NCBI RefSeq assembly: GCF_022539665.2
Contig: NW_026712515.1
Coordinates: 16,315 to 80,314 of the forward strand
Reading direction: 5' to 3'
DNA: 64,000 nt
DNA from: Daphnia carinata
Lineage: Eukaryota > Arthropoda > Branchiopoda > Diplostraca > Daphniidae
Below, one piece after another: positions 31,701 to 42,900 of the stretch. The notes under the pieces are model-generated. The model saw only the letters and a program-made list of their open reading frames with translations. It had not been told where the DNA came from and made no database searches. Every line of letters starts with the position of its first letter. The first letter of the stretch is position 1. The position numbers and the translations under genes are program-made.

Positions 31701-33953
31701 ACGTGTATTCAATGTGAATATAGTGTTATAGAATCAGAATCAGTTTCAATATCTACATTCAAACAGCATCAAATATACGTGTATTCAATGTGAATATAGT
31801 GTTATAGAATCAGTTTCAATATCTACATTCAAACAGCATCAAATATACGTGTATTCAATGTGAATATAGTGTTATACAATGAGTTTCAATATCTACATTC
31901 AAACAGCATCAAATATACGTGTATTCAATGTGAATATAGTGTTATAGAATCAGTTTCAATATCTACATTCAAACAGCATCAAATATACGTGTATTCAATG
32001 TGAATATAGTGTTATAGAATCAGTTTCAATATCTACATTCAAACAGCATCAAATATACGTGTATTCAATGTGAATATAGTGTTATAGAATCAGTTTCAAT
32101 ATCTACATTCAAACAGCATCAAATATACGTGTATTCAATGTGAATATAGTGTTATAGAATCAGTTTCAATATCTACATTCAAACAGCATCAAATATACGT
32201 GTATTCAATGTGAATATAGTGTTATAGAATCAGTTTCAATATCTACATTCAAACAGCATCAAATATACGTGTATTCAATGTGAATATAGTGTTATAGAAT
32301 CAGTTTCAATATCTACATTCAAACAGCATCAAATATACGTGTATTCAATGTGAATATAGTGTAATAGAATCAGTTTCAATATCTACATTCAAACAGCATC
32401 AAATATACGTGTATTCAATGTGAATATAGTGTTATAGAATCAGTTTCAATATCTACATTCAAACAGCATCAAATATACGTGTATTCAATGTGAATATAGT
32501 GTTATACAGAATCAGTTTCAATATCTACATTCAAACAGCATCAAATATACGTGTATTCAATGTGAATATAGTGTTATAGAATCAGTTTCAATATCTACAT
32601 TCAAACAGCATCAAATATACGTGTATTCAATGTGAATATAGTGTTATAGAGTCAGTTTCAATATCTACATTCAAACAGCATCAAATATACGTGTATTCAA
32701 TGTGAATATAGTGTTATAGAATCAGTTTCAATATCTACATTCAAACAGCATCAAATATACGTGTATTCAATGTGAATATAGTGTTATAGAATCAGTTTCA
32801 ATATCTACATTCAAACAGCATCAAATATACGTGTATTCAATGTGAATATAGTGTTATAGAATCAGTTTCAATATCTACATTCAAACAGCATCAAATATAC
32901 GTGTATTCAATGTGAATATAGTGTTATAGAATCAGTTTCAATATCTACATTCAAACAGCATCAAATATACGTGTATTCAATGTGAATATAGTGTTATAGA
33001 ATCAGTTTCAATATCTACATTCAAACAGCATCAAATATACGTGTATTCAATGTGAATATAGTGTTATAGAATCAGTTTCAATATCTACATTCAAACAGCA
33101 TCAAATATACGTGTATTCAATGTGAATATAGTGTTATAGAATCAGTTTCAATATCTACATTCAAACAGCATCAAATATACGTGTATTCAATGTGAATATA
33201 GTGTTATAGAATCAGTTTCTATATCTACATTCAAACAGCATCAAATATACGTGTATTCAATGTGAATATAGTGTTATAGAATCAGTTTCAATATCTACAT
33301 TCAAACAGCATCAAATATACGTGTATTCAATGTGAATATAGTGTTATAGAATCAGTTTCAATATCTACATTCAAACAGCATCAAATATACGTGTATTCAA
33401 TGTGAATATAGTGTTATAGAATCAGTTTCAATATCTACATTCAAACAGCATGAAATATACGTGTATTCAATGTGAATATAGTGTTATAGAATCAGTTTCA
33501 ATATCTACATTCAAACAGCATCAAATATACGTGTATTCAATGTGAATATAGTGTTATAGAATCAGTTTCAATATCTACATTCAAACAGCATCAAATATAC
33601 GTGTATTCAATGTGAATATAGTGTTATAGAATCAGTTTCAATATCTACATTCAAACAGCATCAAATATACGTGTATTCAATGTGAATATAGTGTTATAGA
33701 ATCAGTTTCAATATCTACATTCAAAAAGCATCAAATATACGTGTATTCAATGTGAATATAGTGTTATACAATGAGTTTCAATATCTACATTCAAACAGCA
33801 TCAAATATATTTGTATTCAATGTGAATATAGTGTTATAGAATCAGTTTCAATATCTACATTCAAACAGCATCAAATATACGTGTATTCAATGTGAATATA
33901 GTGTTATAGAATCAGTTTCAATATCTACATTGAAACAGCATGAAATATACGTG
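22773..33953. repeat. 70-bp satellite array, middle block
   Basis: About 160 monomers of the same 70-bp satellite. Monomers near the Helitron junction (22773-23600) are more diverged, and those of the interior are almost identical. A few copies are scrambled or truncated: 26015-26045, 26424-26510, 27315-27365 and 31030-31060. The block ends at the truncated BEL LTR. Confidence 0.98.
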
Positions 33954-34226
33954 GAGTTAAGTTCCTACGTTGTGTATTTGGCGTAAATTCGCCGTTGAAT
34001 AGATGTGCTGATGCACCACTTAACAGATAGAGAGTTACAACGAGACTGTCTTGGTGGTCACAATGAGGACCCGAAGGGTTAGAAAAACAAAAGAAGTGCG
34101 AAAAGTAGCGTGGTTTTGGGGTGGAAAAGGAAGGGGTAGACGCGAGGAGGCTTAGTGGGGTAAAGATGGAGATGGGGATGAAAATGCCCTTGGGGAAAGT
34201 GGAGGATATTTGGAAAATATCCGACA
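33954..34226 (-). repeat. 3' LTR, truncated
   Basis: Begins TGTCGGATATTT on the minus strand like the 5' LTR but stops after AACTTAACTC and runs straight into satellite. The closing 77 bp ending CCCGACA are missing. Near its start lies a perfect foldback, GGATATTT-GGA-AAATATCC. Confidence 0.9.
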
Positions 34227-34244
34227 TATTGCGGGCCAAACAAA

Positions 34245-37200
34245 TTAGACATTGGACATAATTTTTATTTTTTCTTTCGCCTGCTCAGCTGCTTTCCTCG
34301 ACGGACGGGCTGGTTTTTCAGATCCACACTGGATGGCTTCTATCTCCTCTGGTTCAGACAACTGTAGCGGATGTAATTTAGATATAGGGCGGTTGGTTTT
34401 TCCCTTAGCTGTGCGGACCTCAACGGCTCGCACTTGATTGTCTTTTCCTCTGATGAGCGTTTCTACTACCGCGAGTTTCCACTTCTTCCTTGGTCCTTCG
34501 TCTTGAATGAGTACAACATCCTTTTCTTTAACCACCGTTGGCTGCATTTTGTGAGTTGCTCGATGATATTCGCGTAGAGCGGGAATGTAATTTGCCATAA
34601 ATTGCTTTTGAAATTGGTTCAGCAGCTTTTGATGTTTGACGACCGACTTTTTGATGTCTGAAGGTTCCTCCTTGAATGAGGGGTCTAATATTTCCTCCGC
34701 CATTTCGCTGTTGAACGGAAGGCTGACCATACGTCGCCCATACATTAAATGAGCCGGGCTGAGTGTCTCCCCGTCCTGGACGTCTGATGATGGTTCCTCC
34801 AGAGGTCTATCGTTGATTACTGCTTCCGCGTCCGCTATAAGGGCTCTAAATTCACTCATTGTCGGTTTTGAACGTCCAATGATTTTTGCCAGAGCTGTTT
34901 TTGTTACACCTACAAGCCGTTCCCAGAAGCCCCCGTACCATGGAGCCCTTTTTGGGATGAATCGCCACTCGACTTGAAGATCTGATAAATGTCGGACGAG
35001 TCCCGGATTGGTGAAGATTTTTCTAAAGGCTTTGGCTGCACATTCAAAAGTTGTTGCGTTATCCGACATGATAACTGATGGCATCGAATGATGTGTAGTG
35101 AAGCAGCGAAAAGCTTCAATGAATGCCTTTGTAGTTAATTCTTCCACGACTTCTAGATGAATTGCCCTTGAGGTCGCACACGTGAAAAGTAGAATGTAAA
35201 CATTCTGATCTTGTTTCGGAGCTTCTTTTGGTCCCCTTATGACGTATGCTCCAGTGTAGTCCACTCCCGTTACCGTAAATGGCAAGGCATTGGTCACTCT
35301 TTCCGTTGGAAGTGGTGCGTCGTTCGGGGTTGCATACGGAGGTCCATTTACGCGGCGGCAAGTGACACAAGTGTGTAAGATGTTCTTGATTACTTGCCGG
35401 ATTCTTGGAATCCAAAATCTTTGCCTTACAGCTGACACTGTGTGTTTCACTCCGCTGTGCATAACTCGTTCATGAACTGCTTGCACTATTGACTTGGTCA
35501 CGTTCGATTTGGTGGGTAGTAACACTGGATATTTAGCTGTTGCACTGATGGACGCGTTTCCTAGCCGTCCATTGCACTGGATGAGTCCGTCTTTTCCGAT
35601 GAATAAGTCAAGCTGGGAGACCAATGCTGGACGCCTGCCATCGGATTTTTTGAGATATTCCAGTTCGTCATCAAAATGTTGAATTTGAGCCGACTTAATC
35701 CATAACATCTCCGCTTCACGTAATTCTGCGACGTGAATAAGACCCAGTTGCCAACTTTTCTTAGATTTATCCTTCTTTTTAATGTTTTCTACAAATCGAC
35801 GCACGATAGCTGTTACTCTTATCAAAGACGACCACTTATATCGAGCTACATCGAACACTGATGAAATGTTTGCACCTTTTCGTGATGAGATATGATTGAC
35901 GAATGGCTTTTCTTTTATACTAGCCAGATGAATTATGGAAGTCGATGCTTGTGTAAGGTTCCATACTGGCCAACTTTCGCTGTCGGCAAGCCACGGCGGT
36001 CCACTAAACCAAGAGCTTGATGAGAATTGTTGAAAAGTTATTCCTCTGGTGAGAAGATCCGCCGGATTCTGATGCGTCGGGCAATACCGCCAGCTGGCTT
36101 CATGCTCATTATTAAAGTCACAGACCGTTTTCACACGGTTGACGACAAATTGAGATTTATTGGTTTTTGTTTGAGCCAACCAATAGAGAACTATTTGACT
36201 GTCCGACCACATGATGCATTTTGGTCGGTAGCGTAAGGGCGCAAAGGATTTTAGAATGGTCTTGGCTATTCGAATACCAATGATAGCTGCCATTAATTCT
36301 AGTTGAGGCAGTGTGAGCATTTTGTTATCACCTCGAAGAGGGGCTACGCGCGATTTTGAAAGGACGAACGTTCCCGTGCTATCATTTGCTAGATAGGCTA
36401 CTGCTCCATAAGCATACTGGCTTGCATCTACGAACACATGCAGCATTTCGCATTCGAGTTTTGACTCAAAGTATTGCCTTCGAAGTTCGAATTTTGATCT
36501 TTCAATCCCTTGTACAATGCCGATCCAGCGGTCTTGTAGATCGATGGGCAGTGGATCGTCCCACTGCAGTTTTAATTTCCAAACATCTTGGATTAAAATT
36601 TTTGCCGGAATGGTGAGAGGCGATATGAATCCTAAAGGATCATATACAGTGGAAATTCCCCTGAGTACATTTCTTTTTGTTATCCCTGTCAGAGAAAACG
36701 ATGAAATTTTCAATCCAGGTAGAGCGATGACATCTTTTGCACGAGACCACTGTAGTCCAAGAATTTTGTTCTGCGATGATTCATCATTTACCCCATCGGA
36801 CGCACTACAGGAATTGAGACGTTGATCATTGGAGCACCACGATTTTAGCGTCAGGCCAGCCTTTTTGAATATAGAGTTCGCTTCTTTATAGTAGCTTAGT
36901 GATTCTTCGGTGGTGTCACATCCAGTCAAGAGATTGTCCACGTATATGTTTAAGTCCATATCTTTTGCTACTTCGCTTGTTTCGCATGATAGATGATTCT
37001 TGATGACTGATAAGAGGATGAAAGGTGAACTGTTCGCGCCAAAGGGAATGACTTTAAAACGGTACACTTCCATATCCGACTCCGGATCCTTGTCATCTTT
37101 GATCCAAAAAAATCGCACGAAATCGCGGTCGTCTTCATGCAGTTGGACTTGGTGATAAGCCTTTTCGATGTCCGCTGTTATGGCTATTGCGTGAGCGCGA

Positions 37201-39608
37201 AATCGAAGTAGAATCTCCACCATGTTATTTTGCAATGATGGTCCCGTTTCCAAACAATCGTTGAGACTTACACCTCCTTTACTTTTGCATGAGCAATTAT
37301 ACACGATGCGTAATGGAGTTGTACTTGATTCCTTGAAGACTCCATGATGCGGCACATAATGACCTTTTCGTTGATTTTGCTCTCCGATTGGAATTTTCTC
37401 AATGAACCCACTGTTCAGTTGTTCTTGGATGATGCGATGGTACGTTTGAAAACGAGATGTGTCCTTTGCTAGGCGTCGGATCATATGGCGCGTTTGTTGA
37501 TGGCACATATACCAGTTTGATCCTAATGGCGGATGCTGATGTTTCCATGGGAGTCTGGCGATGTATCTGCCATTCCGAAGTTCAATGCAATTGGTTTGGT
37601 AAGTCATAGTTGCATCTTCCATCTCTGAATCTGGAGAAATGCCCAGCGATTCCAGGTCCCAAAATCTTGCCATTTCGAATTGTTCTTCCACGGATACATG
37701 AAAAGCCGTGGTGTCATGTTGACTGCATTCTGATGTTTGTTGCATGCATCCTGAGATGATGTATCCGAATCTTGAGCTTATAGCCGTTGGTCCTGGACCA
37801 CGAACGACATGATCACCTACTATGTCCCAATAGTAATTGGCTCCCAACAAGATGTCAATGTCAAATGACGAGCTGCCAATATTAGGGTGTGCCAGTGGTA
37901 AGTTTTTGAGATGAGGAAGTTTGCACACTACACTGCGATAAGAATCTTCAAGGGGATTCACAATATGGTCTACTACCACGACTTGAATGTTCATTGTGGA
38001 TCCTCTTCGGTCAATGAATGAGAGGTGACTCACGTCATAGAGTTGAGCACTTTTAGATGGTGCAGCGAAACCCACTATCATTAAACTTTCTCGATAAAGT
38101 GGTTGAAGATGTAAATTTCTCGCGAGTTTTGTTGTGATAAAGGATCTCTGTGCACCTTTATCTATCAGTACATTGGCTTGCCGTTTGATTCCTTTGGAGT
38201 GCACCGTAACTATGGCAGTTTCTAAAAACACAAAGGTTGATGTTGCACTGTCATTTGCACTTTCGAATGAAACTGTTTTTGAAACAGACGTATTGGTGAC
38301 AGCAGCTTGCGTGGAGTCATTGTTTGATTTTGCCTTAAATTGGACCGGAATGTTATGGTCTTGTTGGTTTCGACTGGCGTAATGGAGACTGGTATGATGG
38401 CTTCTCTTGCATATGCGACACCGCTTCTTTGATGGACAATCTATACTTGAGGAGTGATTTGAGCTCAGACAGTTAAAACATAACCGCTTTACTTTAGCAA
38501 TCGCGAAACGTTCTTCCACAGTTGGAGCAGTTGTACATTCAGTGGAATAATGGCTTCCTAAGCAAAACGCACATGAACGTTTGTTGAATTCTGGTGATGG
38601 TCGACGAGTTCCAGCAAACATTACTCCCGCTTGTTTACCTGGGTGCTGATTGCGTTTGTTATTGAACGGCGTTTCAGTGCTGTCTTCCAATATTTCAATT
38701 TCTTTCCTTAATGATACACGCAGGTCGTCTAATGACCATTCGATGGCACCGTGCTGTCTAGTTAAGTTTCGACGAACTTCAGCTGAGAGTTTGTCGAGAA
38801 GAATGCACACGAGTAGATCCCCGTAAGTGTCGATTCCTTTTCCCAACGCTTCCAATCCACGTATGTTGGACTCCAGATTGTCGGCAAAGGCACGTAAGCT
38901 ATTGCGATCGTGAGTTGGCTTAGCTAGAGCCACCAATGCTCTCATGTGCGCCATTATGATCTTGTGTGGTTGACCATAACGTTGTTTAAGAAGATCGACT
39001 GCCTTTGGATAATTGAAATTGGTAGGCGTGAGACCCGCTAACAGAGCCTTAGCTTCGCCCATGAGGCGCGAATTGAGAAAATTAAATTTCGTCGCGTCAG
39101 AATATTTGGTCTTGGCATCCACTTCCACTTCAAAAACATCCCAAAACGAGCGCCATAATAGAATGTTGCCATCGAAGCAGGGCAACTCAAACTTTGGCAG
39201 ATTGGACGAGTCGCTAATAGCTATGAGGGGAGGGGCCTGCGCTACGGGGTTCTCGACTGTTGCTGCTGCGGCCATGGCTGCTTGCTCGTTGCTAATTTCT
39301 TGCTTTAGCTTCATGAGGACGAATTCTGCTGCATCTCTGGCATCAAAGATAATAGAATTCGCTGTACTCGACGAATTAATCTCAGCTTCTAGATCGTTCT
39401 CGTCGATGACTTCTTGAATTTCGTTGTCGATGTTTTCGATGATTTTTATTTTGTTGTGTAAGTCCATCAGTTTCTTCTCAAGTTCATGAACCTTTTGATC
39501 TTTGTCCATGGTCTGGTCGTCGATGATCGCTTGAATCTTAGGGATGAGTCTCGTGACGGCACCACGATTGCCTGCCCTTCTACTTATGAGAGCGTTAAGA
39601 GACGCCAT
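34245..39608 (-). CDS. BEL/Pao Gag-Pol polyprotein, 1787 residues
   Basis: One uninterrupted frame with ATG at 39608, 36 bp inside the 5' LTR end. Domains in order: coiled-coil N-terminus (~1-130) and DUF1759 gag region (LPKFELPCFDG onward); zinc knuckles from Cys377 (CFNCLSSNH..., CRICKRSHH); DUF1758/aspartic protease around Asp483 (LIDKGAQRSF); reverse transcriptase with Asp813 (ITADIEKAYHQ) and YVDN at 889-892; Pao peptidase A17/RNase H-like region (VYDPLGFISPLTIPAK, HVFVDASQYAYGA); integrase zinc finger (H...H...CVTCRR); and integrase core with Asp1450, Asp1516 and Glu1563 (WYGGFWERLVG). A DUF5641 tail follows. Role: capsid, processing, reverse transcription and integration of the element. 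Oddities: the protease triad reads Asp-Lys-Gly instead of Asp-Thr/Ser-Gly, and the RT motif is YVDN. Otherwise it appears intact. Confidence 0.95.
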   Translation of the reverse strand: MASLNALISRRAGNRGAVTRLIPKIQAIIDDQTMDKDQKVHELEKKLMDLHNKIKIIENIDNEIQEVIDENDLEAEINSSSTANSIIFDARDAAEFVLMKLKQEISNEQAAMAAAATVENPVAQAPPLIAISDSSNLPKFELPCFDGNILLWRSFWDVFEVEVDAKTKYSDATKFNFLNSRLMGEAKALLAGLTPTNFNYPKAVDLLKQRYGQPHKIIMAHMRALVALAKPTHDRNSLRAFADNLESNIRGLEALGKGIDTYGDLLVCILLDKLSAEVRRNLTRQHGAIEWSLDDLRVSLRKEIEILEDSTETPFNNKRNQHPGKQAGVMFAGTRRPSPEFNKRSCAFCLGSHYSTECTTAPTVEERFAIAKVKRLCFNCLSSNHSSSIDCPSKKRCRICKRSHHTSLHYASRNQQDHNIPVQFKAKSNNDSTQAAVTNTSVSKTVSFESANDSATSTFVFLETAIVTVHSKGIKRQANVLIDKGAQRSFITTKLARNLHLQPLYRESLMIVGFAAPSKSAQLYDVSHLSFIDRRGSTMNIQVVVVDHIVNPLEDSYRSVVCKLPHLKNLPLAHPNIGSSSFDIDILLGANYYWDIVGDHVVRGPGPTAISSRFGYIISGCMQQTSECSQHDTTAFHVSVEEQFEMARFWDLESLGISPDSEMEDATMTYQTNCIELRNGRYIARLPWKHQHPPLGSNWYMCHQQTRHMIRRLAKDTSRFQTYHRIIQEQLNSGFIEKIPIGEQNQRKGHYVPHHGVFKESSTTPLRIVYNCSCKSKGGVSLNDCLETGPSLQNNMVEILLRFRAHAIAITADIEKAYHQVQLHEDDRDFVRFFWIKDDKDPESDMEVYRFKVIPFGANSSPFILLSVIKNHLSCETSEVAKDMDLNIYVDNLLTGCDTTEESLSYYKEANSIFKKAGLTLKSWCSNDQRLNSCSASDGVNDESSQNKILGLQWSRAKDVIALPGLKISSFSLTGITKRNVLRGISTVYDPLGFISPLTIPAKILIQDVWKLKLQWDDPLPIDLQDRWIGIVQGIERSKFELRRQYFESKLECEMLHVFVDASQYAYGAVAYLANDSTGTFVLSKSRVAPLRGDNKMLTLPQLELMAAIIGIRIAKTILKSFAPLRYRPKCIMWSDSQIVLYWLAQTKTNKSQFVVNRVKTVCDFNNEHEASWRYCPTHQNPADLLTRGITFQQFSSSSWFSGPPWLADSESWPVWNLTQASTSIIHLASIKEKPFVNHISSRKGANISSVFDVARYKWSSLIRVTAIVRRFVENIKKKDKSKKSWQLGLIHVAELREAEMLWIKSAQIQHFDDELEYLKKSDGRRPALVSQLDLFIGKDGLIQCNGRLGNASISATAKYPVLLPTKSNVTKSIVQAVHERVMHSGVKHTVSAVRQRFWIPRIRQVIKNILHTCVTCRRVNGPPYATPNDAPLPTERVTNALPFTVTGVDYTGAYVIRGPKEAPKQDQNVYILLFTCATSRAIHLEVVEELTTKAFIEAFRCFTTHHSMPSVIMSDNATTFECAAKAFRKIFTNPGLVRHLSDLQVEWRFIPKRAPWYGGFWERLVGVTKTALAKIIGRSKPTMSEFRALIADAEAVINDRPLEEPSSDVQDGETLSPAHLMYGRRMVSLPFNSEMAEEILDPSFKEEPSDIKKSVVKHQKLLNQFQKQFMANYIPALREYHRATHKMQPTVVKEKDVVLIQDEGPRKKWKLAVVETLIRGKDNQVRAVEVRTAKGKTNRPISKLHPLQLSEPEEIEAIQCGSEKPARPSRKAAEQAKEKIKIMSNV

Positions 39609-39622
39609 TGTTCACTTGGCGA

Positions 39623-39640
39623 ATCCTGGTTACGGCACCA
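39623..39640 (-). other. Primer-binding site
   Basis: Four bases inside the 5' LTR the minus strand reads TGGTGCCGTAACCAGGAT. The plus strand of this stretch looks like a tRNA 3' end (CGAATCCTGGTTACGGCACCA, here 39620-39640) with T-arm and CCA. It primes minus-strand DNA synthesis. The tRNA identity was not determined. Confidence 0.75.
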
Positions 39641-39644
39641 AATT

Positions 39645-39994
39645 TGTCGGGAATCTTTCACGGTAATCACGAGACAGTTGTGATTAGTGAAAGATTGACA
39701 ATTAGTTTTAGAATGAGATGAGAGTTAAGTTCCTACGTTGTGTATTTGGCGTAAATTCGCCGTTGAATAGATGTGCTGATGCACCACTTAACAGATAGAG
39801 AGTTACAACGAGACTGTCTTGGTGGTCACAATGAGGACCCGAAGGGTTAGAAAAACAAAAGAAGTGCGAAAAGTAGCGTGGTTTTGGGGTGGAAAAGGAA
39901 GGGGTAGACGCGAGGAGGCTTAGTGGGGTAAAGATGGAGATGGGGATGAAAATGCCCTTGGGGAAAGTGGAGGATATTTGGAAAATATCCGACA
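39645..39994 (-). repeat. 5' LTR, complete (350 bp)
   Basis: On the minus strand it starts TGTCGG and ends CCCGACA, so the termini are short inverted repeats (TGTCGG/CCGACA). It is followed by the primer-binding site and preceded by satellite (AGCATGAAAT on the plus strand). It carries the promoter and processing signals of the element by family rule; no TATA box is evident. Confidence 0.9.
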
Positions 39995-42900
39995 AGCATG
40001 AAATATACGTGTATTCAATGTGAATATAAAGTTATAGAATCAGATTCAACATCTACATTCAAACAGCATCAAATATACGTGTATTCAATGTGAATATAGT
40101 GTTATAGAATCAGTTTCAATATCTACATTAAACCAGCATCAAATATACGTGTATTCGATGTGAATATAGTGTTATAGAATCAGTTTCAATATCTACATTC
40201 AAACAGCATCAAATATACGTGTATTCAATGTGAATATAGTGTTATAGTATCAGATTCAACTTCTACATTCAAACAGCATCAAATATACGTGTATTCAATG
40301 TGAATATAGTGTTATAGAATCAGTTTCAATATCTACATTCAAACAGCATCAAATATACGTGTATTCGATGTGAATATAGTGTTATACAGTGAGTTTCAAT
40401 ATCTACATTCAAACAGCATCAAATATACGTGTATTCAATGTGAATATAGTGTGATACAGTGAGTTTAAATATCTACATTCAAACAGCATGAAATATACGT
40501 GTATTCAATGTGAATATAGTGTTATAGAATCAGTTTCAATATCTACATTCAAACAGCATCAAATATACGTGTATTTAATGTGAATATAGTGTTATAGAAT
40601 CAATATCTACATTCAAACAGTCAAATATACGTGTATTCAATGTGAATATAGTGTTATAGAATCAGTTTCAATATCTACATTCAAACAGCATCAAATATAC
40701 GTGTATTCAATGTGAATATAGTGTTATAGAATCAGTTTCAATATCTACATTCAAAAAGCATCAAATATACGTGTATACAATGTGAATATAGTGTTATAGA
40801 ATCAGTTTCAATATCTACATTCAAACAGCATCAAATATACGTGTATTCAATGTGAATATAGTGTTATAGAATCAGTTTCAATATCTACATTCAAACAGCA
40901 TCAAATATACGTGTATTCAATGTGAATATAGTGTTATAGAATCAGTTTCAATATCTACATTCAAACAGCATCAAATATACGTGTATTCAATGTGAATATA
41001 GTGTTATAGAATCAGTTTCAATATCTACATTCAAACAGCATCAAATATACGTGTATTCAATGTGAATATAGTGTTATAGAGATCAGTTTCAATATCTACA
41101 TTCAAACAGCATCAAATATACGTGTATTCAATGTGAATATAGTGTTATAGAATCAGTTTCAATATCTACATTCAAACAGCATCAAATATATTCAATGTGT
41201 ATTCAATGTGAATAATATATGTTATAGAGATCAGTTTCAATATCTACATTCAAACAGCATCAAATATACGTGTATTCAATGTGAATATAGTGTTACAGAA
41301 TCAGTTTCAATATCTACATTCAAACAGCATCAAATATACGTGTATTCAATGTGAATATAGTGTTATAGAATCAGTTTCAATATCTACATTCAAACAGCAT
41401 CAAATATACGTGTATTCAATGTGAATATAGTGTGATACAGTGAGTTTCAATATCTACATTCAAACATACGCATCAAATATAAAGTTACGTGTATTCAATG
41501 TGAATATAGTGTTATAGATCAGTTTCAATATCTACATTCAAACAGTATCAAATATACGTGTATTCAATGTGAATATAGTGTGATACAGTGAGTTTCAATA
41601 TCTACATTCAAACAGCATCAAATATACGTGTATTCAATGTGAATATAGTGTGATAGAATCAGTTTCAATATCTACATTCAAACAGCATCAAATATACGTG
41701 TATTCAATGTGAATATAGTGTTATAGAATCAGTTTCAATATCTACATTCAAACAGCATCAAATATACGTGTATTCAATGTGAATATAGTGTTATAGAATC
41801 AGTTTCAATATCTACATTCAAACAGCATCAAATATACGTGTATTCAATGTGAATATAGTGTTATAGAATCAGTTTCAATATCTACATTCAAACAGCATGA
41901 AATATACGTGTATTCAATGTGAATATAGTGTTATAGAATCAGTTTCAATATCTACATTCAAACAGCATCAAATATACGTGTATTCAATGTGAATATAGTG
42001 TTATAGAATCAGTTTCAATATCTACATTCAAACAGCATCAAATATACGTGTATTCAATGTGAATATAGTGTGATAGAGTGAGTTTCAATATCTACATTCA
42101 AACAGCATCAAATATACGTGTATTCAATGTGAATATAGTGTTATAGAATCAGTTTCAATATCTACATTCAAACAGCATCAAATATACGTGTATTCAATGT
42201 GAATATAGTGTTATAGAATCAGTTTCAATATCTACATTCAAACAGCATCAAATATACGTGTATTCAATGTGAATATAGTGTTATAGAATCAGTTTCAATA
42301 TCTACATTCAAACAGCATCAAATATACGTGTATTCAATGTGAATATAGTGTTATAGAATCAGTTTCAATATCTACATTCAAACAGCATCAAATATACGTG
42401 TATTCAATGTGAATATAGTGTTATAGAATCAGTTTCAATATCTACATTCAAACAGCATCAAATATACGTGTATTCAATGTGAATATAGTGTTATAGAATC
42501 AGTTTCAATATCTACATTCAAACAGCATCAAATATACGTGTATTCAATGTGAATATAGTGTTATAGAATCAGTTTCAATATCTACATTCAAACAGCATCA
42601 AATATACGTGTATTCAATGTGAATATAGTGTTATAGAATCAGTTTCAATATCTACATTCAAACAGCATCAAATATACGTGTATTCAATGTGAATATAGTG
42701 TTATAGAATCAGTTTCAATATCTACATTCAAACAGCATCAAATATACGTGTATTCAATGTGAATATAGTGTTATAGAATCAGTTTCAATATCTACATTCA
42801 AACAGCATCAAATATACGTGTATTCAATGTGAATATAGTGTTATACAGTCAGTTTCAATATCTACATTCAAACAGCATCAAATATACGTGTATTCAATGT

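Larger units (their letters stand above)
33954..39994 (-). mobile_element. BEL/Pao LTR retrotransposon, nearly complete
   Basis: Read on the minus strand: a 350-bp 5' LTR (39994-39645), a tRNA-like primer-binding site, one gag-pol frame, then a 273-bp 3' LTR (34226-33954) lacking the last 77 bp. The two LTRs look identical over the shared 273 bp, so the insertion is young. It sits in the satellite. The enzymes encoded are those of the BEL/Pao family. There is no envelope gene. Confidence 0.93.

Noticed and set aside
33925-34239. 104-codon minus-strand frame and its twin at 39708-39995
   Set aside because: Both are chance frames within the two BEL LTRs and are identical because the LTRs are.
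39620-39640. tRNA gene suggested by TCGAATCCTGG...CCA
   Set aside because: Only a tRNA 3' end is present and it sits exactly at the primer-binding position of the BEL element. No anticodon or D arm.
33937-40011. 17-bp target-site duplication (AGCATGAAATATACGTG) around the BEL element
   Set aside because: The 3' LTR lacks its last 77 bp, so the left junction is not the original integration edge. The shared 17 bp is satellite sequence that recurs everywhere; BEL duplications are 4 to 6 bp.
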